Assembly (NCBI RefSeq): GCF_963583255.1
Contig: NC_084813.1
Span: 10,464,001 to 10,528,000 of the forward strand
Length of the DNA stretch: 64,000 nt
Reading direction: 5' to 3'
Origin: Pyrus communis
Lineage: Eukaryota > Streptophyta > Magnoliopsida > Rosales > Rosaceae
Made by a program: the position numbers and the translations under genes. Below the pieces are notes generated by a model that ran no database searches, had not been told where the DNA came from, and was given only the letters and a program-made list of their open reading frames with translations. Below, piece by piece: positions 10,673-22,700 of the stretch; positions within the stretch are counted from its first letter, which is position 1, and every line of letters begins with the position of its first letter.

Positions 10673-11569
10673 CACAGACAAGCTTACTGAAGTCCTAGTT
10701 TTGACTGCAGAATTGGTATCCGACTGTATGAAATGTTGCACTGAGGATTCCGATGATTCAATGACAAAGGTAAGTAAATTTATACACACGATGATTGCTC
10801 GAATTTGAAATTATATTTTAATCTGCCGATATCCTGTTGGCTCTGAGACTTGCTAGGGATTGTTGATTTCATCACTTTTAGTTGCACGAGACTTTCTAGT
10901 TTAATGTCAGGAGTCTCAGGACATGTTAGGGCAACTTTAGATGTTTTGAGAATTTTGATTCCAAGGGTTATGCTATAAAAATGTTATCCATTGGTACACA
11001 TTACCTAATTCTGCAAATTGTAAGTTTCCATCGGAGGCTTCTCTCTCTTAACATTTATTTAATAGATAAGGAAATGCTTAATATGACTGTTTATAACTAC
11101 AGATCACGTATTCTGGTGCTATACTGGAAGTCTGCATGAGGAAACTGGTTTTCTATCCCGAAATTGTTGGCTTTATTGAAGAAGAGAAGGATCGGTTCCC
11201 TTCGGTCAAAGTCCAATACATTTTCAATTCTCCACCAAAGTTGATCTTGCTAGATAATGCAGGCGAACATAAGGAAACAATAAGGTGAGCATCCTTTTAT
11301 CATTCACATAGAAACAGTGGACACAACCCTCTAATTTTCTTTCACAAGGTTTCTCAAAATATGGACGGCCCATTTGAATGTTGCCTGAACCTGGCCATGC
11401 ACATCTATAATCTCTTGCTTATAAATTTATCATCATTGGTATTCCTTATGGGAAAAGTCGCGTTTCTACGAACTTACTATTTTATCTCTGTCACAGAATC
11501 GACAATTGGAAACGTGAACATATCTTGCAGTTTCTGCAAGGGAAGGTAAAGCCTGCTTCTGCAATCTGA
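8905..11569 (+). CDS. SEP15 / selenoprotein F-like ER protein
   Basis: Four exons: 8905-9067, 10711-10769, 11103-11284 and 11497-11569. All junctions are GT-AG and phases sum to 158 codons plus TGA. An in-frame ATG at 8860 would add 15 residues; I chose 8905 because it gives a clean signal peptide (MGALMVAMLVVLTVAVASG). The Cys-rich segment has C30, C41, C44, C60, C63 and C64; in animal SEP15 this segment binds UDP-glucose:glycoprotein glucosyltransferase in ER glycoprotein quality control. The thioredoxin-like part follows (ITYSGAILEVCMRKL to DNWKREHILQF). The animal C-x-Sec redox motif aligns with C85-M86-R87, so the partner thiol/selenol is absent. Plants lack the selenocysteine machinery, and I recall similar plant homologues. 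Identification is strong; redox activity is doubtful. Confidence 0.9.
9553..10669 (+). mobile_element. 5'-truncated LINE in SEP15-like intron 1
   Basis: Decayed coding sequence in the gene's orientation ends in an A run (about 10642-10668). Translations around 10060-10370 give NTCDMVHRRH, GLWLKLVREMG and WFGRGNKVK-like blocks with FWVVWMEING, characteristic of the zf-RVT region at the C-terminus of plant LINE ORF2. Frameshifts and stops are present. The 5' limit is uncertain and no target duplication was identified. Confidence 0.65.
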
Positions 11570-11792
11570 ATACTAGTTATTATCTTCTGTCAACACCTTA
11601 ATCTGTTTCTCAACACAATCATGTATTTTTTGTATCCTCTTTTTGGAAAAATTTGATCGTGTATTTATTCCAGAGGTTTTAAGCTTAGGTTATTTGCGTG
11701 CATGAATAGTCAGAAGATTTCTTACAATAGCATCAGCAATTCGTACTTTTTCTCTGTGACTGTTTGGATTTGGCCATCCGGCATTAACAATA

Positions 11793-12254
11793 GGGTGAAC
11801 TTAGGTCCCTAAACTATTTTTTCAGAAAAATTAGTCCTTGAATTATAAAAATCTGCCAATTACATCCCTAATATTAGATTCGAAGCTACTTTATTCAATT
11901 TTTCGTCAATTTAAGTCAAATTACTTGCATGTGATACACATTGGAGGGTAGATTGGTAATTTTACATAAAGAAATAGTGTATGGAGTTAACTTTGGAAGG
12001 TAAATTAGGATTTAGATTCACAACTTATATGAAATGTTAAGGGCTTATAGGGGAGAAAATGACAGTATTATACTCTAAAATGTTTCAAGTGACTTAAGTT
12101 GACGAAAAATTGGATAAAATAGCTTTTAATATAATAGTAGGGATGAAATTACCAATTTTTTAATGAATTTAGGGACTTAGTTTACCTAAAAAATAGTTCA
12201 AGGACCTAATTTTCACTAAAGTGATAATTCAGGGACTAAATCAACACTTCACCC
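11793..12254. mobile_element. MULE-type MITE, family A copy 2
   Basis: Begins GGGTGAA and ends TTCACCC, with a perfect 9-bp target duplication TTAACAATA at 11784-11792 and 12255-12263. About 40 bp of the left inverted repeat is deleted relative to copy 1. It lies about 220 bp downstream of the SEP15-like stop codon. Confidence 0.85.
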
Positions 12255-12263
12255 TTAACAATA

Positions 12264-13419
12264 TGCAGATTACTAGGCTTATAGGGATCATTTGATAGTG
12301 TTCTACAAGTGGTACCTAAGCCAGCTCATTTGGTAACTATTTTGTTTTCAAATTTTAGCGTTTTTGTGCGTGCTAGAAATAGAAGAAAAGTAGATGAGAA
12401 AAATGAGGAATGGAGAATGATGAAGGGAGGTGGTGGGAGAAATGAAGGAGATGGCATGAAAACAAAAACTTGGATGATAGGGACATGTTTGCTTGTTTGA
12501 TGACCATTTAGTTTTTACGTTTTATTTTTCTCTTTTTCTACTTGAGATGTGAGAAAGTATATGGTTGTAAAACGGGTCCTAACTCCTAAGTAAGTACATA
12601 TGGGGAGCTTTTTGTATTCTACGACTAGGAGTTATGGGATGTCAAAATGGATCCCCTCATGGTTTTAGGGAGCCTTGTATGTAAGCTAGTTGCTTAAGTT
12701 AACCTCCAACTGACAAATTAAGGAAGCTAAACTTACGAATCAAGTCTTGCCCCAACCAATCTAAGTTAAGAGAGGGAAGGGATTTGTTTCCATAAATTCG
12801 AATATTTGATCTAAGCTCTTTCATTTGGACGATGAAGATCCGTTAGTATTGGTCTCTAAATTATAAATTCATGAGTATTACTTCTTTAATTGTTGTAAAA
12901 TGGAGTAATTTTCAGGGTCCAAAATACATATAGGGTTTTAAGGAGGTTCATCGAGGGTTATAAGGGACTATTTCTCTAATTGGGTTAAAGTTGATGGACT
13001 ATTGCTACAATTTTTCTCATTTGATTTTTCTATATTTCCTCCTTGATTAAGCTTCACATGTGTGTCACGTAACTTATTTTGATAGAAGTTCTAACAGAGT
13101 TGAAGAAAATAACCATAATTGCACGTTTTTATGAGTTAAGAGATCAATAATCATAAATTTTTAATTGAATGACCATTACTTTAATTGAGTTAAAATTAAT
13201 GACTCATTTCTACAATTTCCTCGGATAAGCTTCTTCTTCCTCATATGAGAATCATAAGTTTTATTTAAAAAAATAAAATAGCAAAGAAGGAGCGAGAATT
13301 CCCATAAATTAATGAGGTTGGTTAGTAATGTCAAAGGTTGGTAGGGTCAACCTCTCTTTTCCCTTGGTGAGTTGAAAAAGGCTTGTTGAAGGTGCAAAAT
13401 CATTGTCCCCAACGCAACA
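12264..13419. other. Spacer without supported genes
   Basis: AT-rich with short random frames only. No protein domain or clear repeat end was seen. Confidence 0.5.
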
Positions 13420-13427
13420 ACCTAACC

Positions 13428-14766
13428 TAGGGGTGGGCAAACGAGTATAGGAATCGCAGGTCGGGGCAGGTACGGGCCGGTTCTTAATTTTAAAAAAGAG
13501 AAACGGGGCGGGTCGGGTGGGGTGGGGCCTTTGTAATTTTCGGTTCTAGTCAGTTCTTGAAGTATAGGAACCGCGAGTACCCGGACTGGCCCATCTGTGA
13601 TTGAAATGGACATGCGAGATTGAAGATATCATCTCTCCATCTAATCTTAATCGTTAGTTTTAGGTTTCCTCGTCCTCGTCCTCGTCCTCGTCCTCGACCT
13701 CGACTTTGTCACTCGACTCGAGTCCTTGAATTCGATTCCGTCTTTTTCCAAAGTCAGTGCCTTGTCGTCAACCCAATCAATTGACGATTGCTGGCGCTGC
13801 GAGGATTGGAGCAATAACCCAATCTCACCAGCCACTCATCTCAAGTCTCACCGTCACCAACCATGTCGTCATCGTCGAAGAAGATCACCTTCAAGAGCTC
13901 GGATGGCGAGTTGTTCGAGGTCAAGGAGGTGATGGCATTGGAGTCGCAGACCATCAAGCACATAATCGAGGACGATTGCGTCGACAACAGCATGTTGACG
14001 CCACCAAGCCCAACGAGAAGATCTCCAAGGACAATCTCAAGGCCTGGGATCAAAATTTGGATTGATTCTAGGGTTTCATAATTTGGGATTTGGTTGGGTT
14101 AGGGTTTTTTTTATTTGCGATTAGGGTCAATTGTGTTGTTTTAGCCCCTAGGGTTATTGATTTAGGGGTTTGATCGATGGGTTAGGGCTTTTCATTTTTC
14201 TTCTGCAATTTTATATCTTTAGCAATTCAATTTTTTTTCGATTTAGGAATTCATTGGATTTGATCGATGTGAAGCCAATGTAAGGTGAATGATTATTGAT
14301 CTAGAGAGTTGGCAGTGGAGATGGGCAGTTGCAGGCCTCATCGTGTTCGATTTCGAGCGGCACAGCCACAGGTGGTGATGGGAGCGCTCTTTTAGTTTGG
14401 GACACAGTTTGGACTCAGCATCAGGGACTAGTGATGTAGCATCCGTCGCCACTGCATGAAGCAACTACTCAAAACCACGACGAGGAAGCTCAGCAAGAAG
14501 ATGACTGCAACAAGGATGTTCGGGAAGAAGGTGGTGGTCCGATTCCTGACGATCCAGATAGTTGAAGAAGAAAAGAAGAAGAAAAAAAAAAAACACCAAG
14601 GACCCATGGACCCGGCCCAAACCGGCCCGTTTCAACCGGGCCGGGTAAGATTCGGTTCTTATATTACAAAATGTAATCCCCGGCCCGGCCCATCCCGTCT
14701 CCATTGAACCCGGGTCTAGTCCGGTCCCTTCAAAATTGGGCCCGGCCTAGCCCATGCCCACCCCTA
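13428..14766. mobile_element. hAT-type non-autonomous element carrying a SKP1 fragment
   Basis: Ends TAGGGGTGGGCA and TGCCCACCCCTA are inverted repeats, flanked by a perfect 8-bp target duplication ACCTAACC (13420-13427 and 14767-14774), the hAT hallmark. The subterminal regions are rich in GGGCCGG/CCGGCCC motifs. The 1339-bp interior has no transposase but holds SKP1-derived sequence at about 13863-14063 and a second stop-filled stretch of unknown origin (about 14240-14570). Confidence 0.85.
13863..14063 (+). pseudogene. SKP1 (ASK-like) gene fragment captured by a hAT element
   Basis: From the ATG at 13863 the frame reads [16 protein letters not shown]... [13 protein letters not shown], the N-terminus of plant SKP1, the adaptor of SCF ubiquitin ligases. 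After VDN the middle of the POZ domain is deleted. In another frame the sequence resumes [20 protein letters not shown] (about 13999-14058), matching the linker downstream in SKP1. Sequence after that resembles intron. The F-box-binding C-terminal helices are absent, so it cannot make a working adaptor. Confidence 0.85.
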
Positions 14767-14774
14767 ACCTAACC

Positions 14775-15130
14775 TATCCATTCATTCTTTTATTTTATTT
14801 TATTTTTTACAAGCGAATAATAATCTACAATACATTTATTTATTCATGAAAAAAGGAGAATATTTGAATACTGAATAAAGTAAGTTAAAGAAAAAATCTC
14901 TATATACTAGGACAATTCACTGTTAGCTGTTGTTTTTCATTTTCTTACTGAAACAGAAAAAAATACCTATCAATCAATATTAAAAATAGATTGGGATATT
15001 TGATTAAGATCACAGAAGAAATTTTATGCGCCTATCTTTTCTCCCATGACAAGATTGCCGGCAAGATTATTATGTTGATGCTTTAACTTGTTGGAAATTT
15101 TTAAAATTCCATTCCTTAAAAAGAAATTAT
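14775..15130. other. AT-rich spacer
   Basis: Nothing recognisable between two transposons. Confidence 0.5.
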
Positions 15131-15140
15131 TTTATTTTAT

Positions 15141-15752
15141 GAGTTTATTTTTAGCTACACCTCCTAGAACTCGTTTTTAGTCTCACTTTGTTATCTATAA
15201 CTCAAAATTCACCACTTTGCTCCCTGAAACTTATAGTTCTCTTCACTTTGCCCCTTGGAACTTGATTTTAATCTCATTTTCTCCCCTGAAACTTGAAATT
15301 TTTTTCTCCATAAAACTCAAAATTCTCTCTATATTGCCTTAGATCTGTTAATTTCTTATGAGTTTGATTTGGGTGAGGCAGGCTAATCAATTTCTTTTTT
15401 ATTTTTTTTCGTCTCTTCAATTTCTTTTAAACTTGAATTGAGTGCGCAAGGCTAATCAATTTATTTTTTATTTTTTTCATCTTTTCAATTTCTTTTAAAC
15501 TTGATATTCTCTAATTGTTGAATTTTAACACATAATGGAGATTTATAATCAAACTTATTGCACATGTGGCATAGTCTATTGGGTGTTTGATTCCACATAT
15601 TTTTCAGGAGACGATCTATAAGTTTCAGGGAAAAAAGATTCCACAAGTCAAAGTGGAATAAATTTTGAATTTCAGGAAGTAAAATGATGACTTTTGAGTT
15701 ACAGGAGACAAAAATCAAATAGGGTTCCAAGAAACGTGGCTAAAAATGAGCC
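15141..15752. mobile_element. Long-TIR MITE (MULE-like)
   Basis: The two ends are inverted repeats over more than 100 bp (left TTTTTAGCTACACC, right GTGGCTAAAAATGAG). Direct repeats of TTTATTTTAT at 15131-15140 and 15753-15762 look like a 9-10 bp target duplication, though in simple AT-rich sequence. It has no coding capacity. Confidence 0.65.
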
Positions 15753-15762
15753 TTTATTTTAT

Positions 15763-16758
15763 TTTTTATTTTACAAAACCAAAATTTTACAAGTTGTGTT
15801 TGAGATTGTAATTGACCACATTCATTTGCACTCCTACACTTAGCCCAAATCTCTTACCTCGAGTACATGTATCGTCGTACCGGTAATTCGAATGCAGGAA
15901 CAGAGCAAGGTAAGAAGCCCGGTAACTTGGGCAAGGCAAGATAAAGACCTAATTTAGGCCCAGTTAATCAACCTACCCAATATAAGTCATCGCAGCACAA
16001 GTACATTGAAACCGCTCAATATAAGTCATTTCATTTAGTCAATATTGCGATGCGAGATTCTTATATTCTTAAACAATATTACTAAAGAAGAGTAAGCAAA
16101 TTTAGTACAAAGAGAAACTTAGAAGTTAATCAATTGGGATGTGACGAGGATTGTGCGAGCCGAATTGCACGCAAAGATTTGGTGGTCCAACTAATATTGT
16201 CCCAACACAAAACTCAAATCAAGAACCCATTACTCTTGTGCCGCGAGAGCCTAGAAAAGCACTTGAAGTGCATACAGGGCATTTGCGTCGCAGCGCCTGC
16301 CATTGGACTCGTCTTGAGTGCACTCGGAGAGAGATTTAGGGACTAATAATTTGGTGTGGGGGGAGTTCCCAGCCATTCTCGACAGAATCCCAGAAGCTTT
16401 CCTACAAGTTTTGAGAATTGGAGGTTTAGGGTTTGGGTTCTGGTTTCTACTACTCAATCTCAAATCTCAAATCAATATGAAATTTGAGGTTTAGGGTTTG
16501 GGTTCTTGGTTCGTCTGAGTGCAACTGACAGCTACACCACGATCAGCGAGAAATCGATATGAAATTTGATTTTACCCTAACGACGACATTCAATTCCATT
16601 CAATTCATGCAATGCAAAACAAACTTCTTATATAATGCAGGCATTGTATACAAGAACATTTCGCAACATCATTTAAGTTACTCAAAATTATGTCACTTAT
16701 CAAAAGAAATTCTCACTTAACCAAAATTGGGACACAACGACGAAATCATAAGCAACAT
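15763..16758. other. Spacer downstream of the SAS10 gene
   Basis: No supported gene. A GAGGTTTAGGGTTTGGGTTC-like motif occurs twice (about 16421-16441 and 16484-16505), each with a telo-box-like core. It could belong to an unseen transcription start or just be duplicated sequence. Confidence 0.35.
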
Positions 16759-19700
16759 TTAGTTCTTGAATCTGGTGCTCCGACTGATTCCTGCATTGAT
16801 TCCGGTGGCCTCTCCACCATACGGACCTAAAGGCTTCCTCACCTCTCTTACCTGTCCTTTTCTACTCTTTACTGCCTTCTGGTGCTTCAACTGCACACGC
16901 ACAGAGAAAGAGATGAGTTAGTAGAGCAATCATTTAATAGCCTGCAACATTACATGTGTTCGACTATTTGATCAAAATACCTTGTACTTCTTTCTTGGAT
17001 TCTTGATCAGCTTCTTACGAGCACGAGTAAGTCCCCTGTTCTTCTCCATCTGGTGTAGATACGGAGGAAGAAAACAATACGGTGAGCCAACAAACAATGG
17101 TAAATATTATGTAGCCAATTAAATGAGCATAGTCAAAACTGGCTTGTATTTACCTGATAAGTAATATGGCGTTTCCCATCAACAGTTTCAGTTTCCACCA
17201 AAGATGGAACCGTCAAGGACCTGCAGAAGCAAAGCACCAACACAAATTACCAACAATAACTCAAAACCACCAACCCCCTTCCTCAACCAACAATAACTCA
17301 GAGAGCAACAATGATGAAAACAAACTTGTACGAAAAGGAATGAACCCAAACATGAAATATGGTAATCAGATTATGTAAGATTAACATTTATTGCACAGCA
17401 GCTAGAACAATGTAGCAACTAACCACAATGATAAACGTACCTCGAATAAATCTCAGCTTTGGCAGCAAGTTTTGCAGCTCGTTTTTCTTTCACTTGTTCG
17501 TATAAGTCATCTTCTGAATCTCCAATTTCACTATCCTCCATCTCCACATCTCCATCATCCGAAATAGTGCCATCTTCATCTCCAGCATCATCCTGAGACT
17601 TGATTCCAGCTCCTGCAAGCACTCGAAGCTCATGTTTTCTCCGCCTTTCCCCAATATCATCTCGCCGAGGTAAATCATCATCACCTGAGATAGCCTTCTC
17701 AAAAAAAAAAGGATGGCGGGAATTATTTTAATAATCCAATGATATATTTCAGCATCATGACAAAACACATCAGTGTATTTCCTTTTCTTTCGAAAGAGGA
17801 AAAATGCTGTTTTGTGAATGTACCCCTAGAATTTTATGGTCACTAACAATGTACCCCTACTGATCAAATTATTCATCAGTATATCACATGATGGGCAACT
17901 GTGACACTTTAGAGTGCAAATTGGTATTTTCAACACGAATTGGGTTGAGAGGGATCAAATACAAGTCTCCAACTTCAACAAAATGAGGTCAGAATGTGAA
18001 GTTTCCATGGATTAAAGTTTCGCCAATTGACTGAATATCGGTAATTTCATGCCTCTGACAATTGAAATAGGGGGGTAAAGCATTTGTATTTACTTTTGAC
18101 GAAACCTCAGTGCAATATCTAATATTGATTCTACGATGGAAAATCTCCAATATAACCGACTTTGAGCAAAATAACGATTAAAATTCGGTATAAACCCAGC
18201 AGAATATGGACCATTTTCGGTGAGATTATGTGTTCACTAACTTCCCTCTGGATCGTGTGACCGAGATCAGACCACCCAACCTCCCAGCTAGGACCACTGT
18301 GGGCATGGACGAAGAAAATCCAGTCGATGTTCATAAAAGAGCTTCAAACTCTCAGAGAATGAAGAAGACAGTAAAAGTTCAAACTTCAGACTTTACACCC
18401 CTATTAATTAACAATTGTCTATAGTTTTTAATTCATTTGATGATAGATAGGTGTCCCCACTGCACTAACCAAATCTTTCTTTCCAAAACTGTTGATCTTT
18501 TAAATTCATTTAACAAAATATACCAAAATTAGTTGTTAGTCAGCACAACTCTTCTATTATACATGAATATTAGTTTTTCCTACTTTCTATACATTATAAA
18601 ATCCATAATGCCTTTATATTTTTTACCGATATATCCATAAATTTGGACTACTGATATATCCACCTACCAATATCCTAACCCATGTATGTTTCTGAACCAA
18701 ATTGGCGTGGAAAAGACCAATGTATCCTCTGAAATGACAGACGTGCCTAATGGTGACACTATTAGACAGAAAATTGAATGGAATGTGAAAAATAAAAATT
18801 GACGAAGGGGGAAATTTGCTAATTAAGAACCAAATTTTCCAAAAAAAAAAAAAAGAAAACCAGTTCAGGGGACAAATTGATGGTGGCCACAAAGATCGGA
18901 GGCAGATTTCCTAGAAACCACATGGTAGGGATGGCCAATGGGTACTCATTAGGTGTTATGTTGTATGTGTTAATTGGGCTGGTGACTGGTCATGGTAATT
19001 GTGATGGTGCAGGTACCTACAGGTGTCCATTACCCATCCCTATTCCTCACCCAGTTATCTTGAACCATGATTACATGATACTATGTTGAAAACATAACAA
19101 CTAGACAACTAATGTTCTGGTTGCATTCTCCACAAAATCTACAACACCGAACGTAGGAAAACAGCATCCAGATGTAATAAGCCAGTGGAAGGAAATGCAG
19201 AGGTTTATTTCCAGTTCGAATCTCTAAAGGAAAAATGAAGGCATTAATTATAAATTTCAATAAGTATCATACCTAGGGAAGAAGTTAAAAACAAGTATTG
19301 ATTGGGAAGGCAGCAGTGGTGAGGTCATACCTTGGACTTATTTGGATTAGCAGCAAGTTGGGAGAGTTTACTTGCACGACCATTGTTCAATCCATGGACG
19401 CCACCCTCAATATTTACAGTGTCATCATCAAAATCATCATACGATTCAAGCTTCCTGTTTAAATTGGTTGAGTTAGTAGTACTCACAATATAGGTACAAA
19501 TACAAACTAGTAAGTACAGGAGCAAAGTGGTACCCGTTCAATGGCTTCAGAAGTTTCCTGGGTTTATCAGTTTTCGGAGTGATGGAACTGAAGACACCCT
19601 TCTGCTTCAACTTTTCCTCAAGGGCAGCTCTTACTTTCAACATTTTCATGCTCTGTACACCAACTTCATCATTCTGCCACATACTAAGAGGTCAGCATAA

Positions 19701-22700
19701 AACAAAATGATAATCTTCTTGCAGCCACAAAGAGAAATACATCACAAAATTTAGGAAAGAGAACAGAATCACAAAGTAGTTAACAAATATGCCATGTATT
19801 TACCTGAAATTTGCGTTTTCCCACCTTGTTTTCATTATCCTTCAGAGGCTCCACTATTTCTACCTTAGTAATGTCATGCAACTGCAATGAATTAAAGTAT
19901 GAATCTCTTAGGATATCATTTCTGAAAAACAATACAATGTAAAATGCTCAAAGACAGAGATTAAAGCAGTAACTACCACAGTTGCTTCTTCTCCCTCAAC
20001 CAAGATAGGTTGGGGTCTGTATTCTTTAGCAAAAGAATCAGATGCGTCAATAGAAGTCTCTTTACCAGACTTTGCTACCGCTTCCACCCCATTATATTTG
20101 TTTAAAATTTCCTCAAAATCATATGGTAGATTCCCATCAAGTTGCTTCATCTGTAAAGGGAAACCCACATTAGCCAATATCTTTGGAACATGAAACAGCA
20201 TATCTTCATACAAACCATTACTATACTAAGATCAAAAGGAAACGAAACCCTATACTTCCATAGGTAATTGTTAATCTGCACTATGCAGGGATCATTACGA
20301 AACAAGCTGAAGTTCGACTCAAATGGGTTGTAATTTTCCTTTTGCCCCACACCAGTTCCAGTTATAAACAATACCAAGTTGCAATAGTATCCTGATCTCC
20401 AATGTGACCTTTAAATTGAAAATTAATTACAACATAGTTCCATCGAAACCAATAAAACATAAATTTGAAGATAACAATTAAAAATCCTTAATTAATTGGG
20501 ACAACATTTTAAGAGAGCGATAGGTTCAGACATTGTTGTCTGGTCAGTTATACTTTTATATCCAAGGTCGCAATAATTGTAATATGCACCATATAAGTGA
20601 TATAACCACTATTTCAGCAGGCAGTTGACTTTTAGAAATGGTTTCTGCCCTGATAATTAAAATTCCAGTGTTGCTATAGGTCTGCTACCATGACCACAAA
20701 CCCAAAAGAAGCGGCAGACAATCCAACTAAATTTATGCTAAGTATCAAAAGGAGAGTTACTTACTATAGAGAAGGGACACATTCTCATTATTCAATGGTC
20801 ACACATATTCCATCTTTTCAAAAGAAAACATGTAAATAAAATATAACTTGACAGATGGGAGCAAAAGCACTGCATCAAATGTATATGCAATTTGTACGCA
20901 CATATGTGAATATTATTTACTTTTTCAAATTAAAATCTTTATGGAGGCCATAACCAACTTATAGATCTGTATAAGGCAGGCAAATTCAAGATGCTCTCGC
21001 AAGTGAGTTAAAGGAAAAAAGACCACCTTATCCAACAAAATCTTGATCTCTATGAGGCGAGCAAGTACTGGATGGTCACGAACTGGTTGTCCTTCAGACT
21101 TGAGAAGAAGGTAGAATGTTATTGCTTGGCAATAGGAAAGCAGAAGAAGCTGCTTAACCTCTAAATAGCGCATCCCTCCTTCCAACATGACCTCCCCTTT
21201 TTTAACCTTCAGAAAACACAAATTTCAATAAAACTTAACACAACTGCGCAAATGTATCAAAAACATTTGCATGTAACCAGGGGGAAAAATCAAACAAAAT
21301 TAGACAATAAGAAGAAACCTAAACAAACTTGACCCAGTATTTGATATACAGATATTGAAGTTTAAAATCATAAGAGCATATTTACAGATAGAAGGAACCA
21401 AATACATGGATGATTATGAATTTATCCCAACATATTAACTCCTCAAAGGGACTGATCATCATACCACTACATCTACAGGCATTCATGCTGAAGACAGATA
21501 AACATGAATCCTGTGTCTTAAAATCAGCGTATGCTTTGAAAAGGGTACAATTTGGACAATCAAATTGTTATTCCAAAATTGCCACTTTAAGTTTCATCTT
21601 GGTGTAGGTTAGAAATTATTTTTGAAGTTGCAGAAAATATATATAGAAACGCTACCATCACATCTTTTAGAACAGTCACATTATTTTGGGGCCAAAAAGA
21701 AATCTGTGAGACAGAATCAAGGAGTAATGCTAAAAACTGATTTACGAAAAATATAATACAGATTCCCGATGCAGACATGAACATCCCATCTCCAGGCACG
21801 ATTTATTTTATTATAACTATAAGCAGTGAAACCCATGAATGCAAGAATAAAACCGACAAATATAGAACAGGGAAAGTATCGACATTGCAAAGCCTAAGAG
21901 AAAAAAAGGAGACTTTGTCAAGGAAACAAAAAAAAGTAGAAAGGAGACCTCCAGAAAACAAAAAGAAAAAAGAAACAAAGGAAACATCAGGGTGGGGTAA
22001 ATCCATAAGAATGACACTATAAAGGCTTTAGCTTCAACATCATGACAAACAAGACACAACATTATCCTGAAAAAAAATGCCTCTTTACTCTTCCTAATAA
22101 ACCCTCCATTTTTTGTAATAAAAAGAATCCTCCATACCAAGACTCCAAGAAAAGTGTTTTGCAGTGATACTTAAGAGTGCATTCAAAAGAAAATTGGGAT
22201 AACACTACAAATTTGACGATATATAGGTAGATTTTGAAAAAAAAAAACAAAACAAAAAGAACAATACCTTGCCCAGAAGTGGATTAACTTTTCTTTCAAG
22301 CTCTTCATGTGCATCATTCAGCTCTGACAACAACCCAACTAATTCTGGTGCGGAACTGGACGGAACAAGCATTAACTAAGCAGGGTACAACAAAAGACGC
22401 AAAGAAAAACTAAAATAAATACAAAACAAAAAGACGTGCAATTTTGAATCAGATACCCAACAAGGCACAGGATAAGTAAAATAAATGCTTAAAAGCATTT
22501 ATAAAGAAGCAGAATACCGCATTATACTGAAAATTTAAACTTCTCATAAACCAACTGAAAAAAAAAAAAAAAAAAAGTGTTAAATCAAACAAAACGCTGC
22601 ACAATTACTTGGTACAACACCCAAAACCAGTCCAGTTGAAAATACTAAAGTGAACATCCCCTATAGTAGGTACACGTAGTTAAAACTACATTTAAAATAT

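Noticed and set aside
18925..19045. Short inverted ends TAGGGATGG/CCATCCCTA in SAS10 intron 12, like a hAT MITE
   Set aside because: Flanking 8-mers do not match and the element is only about 120 bp; not enough for a feature.
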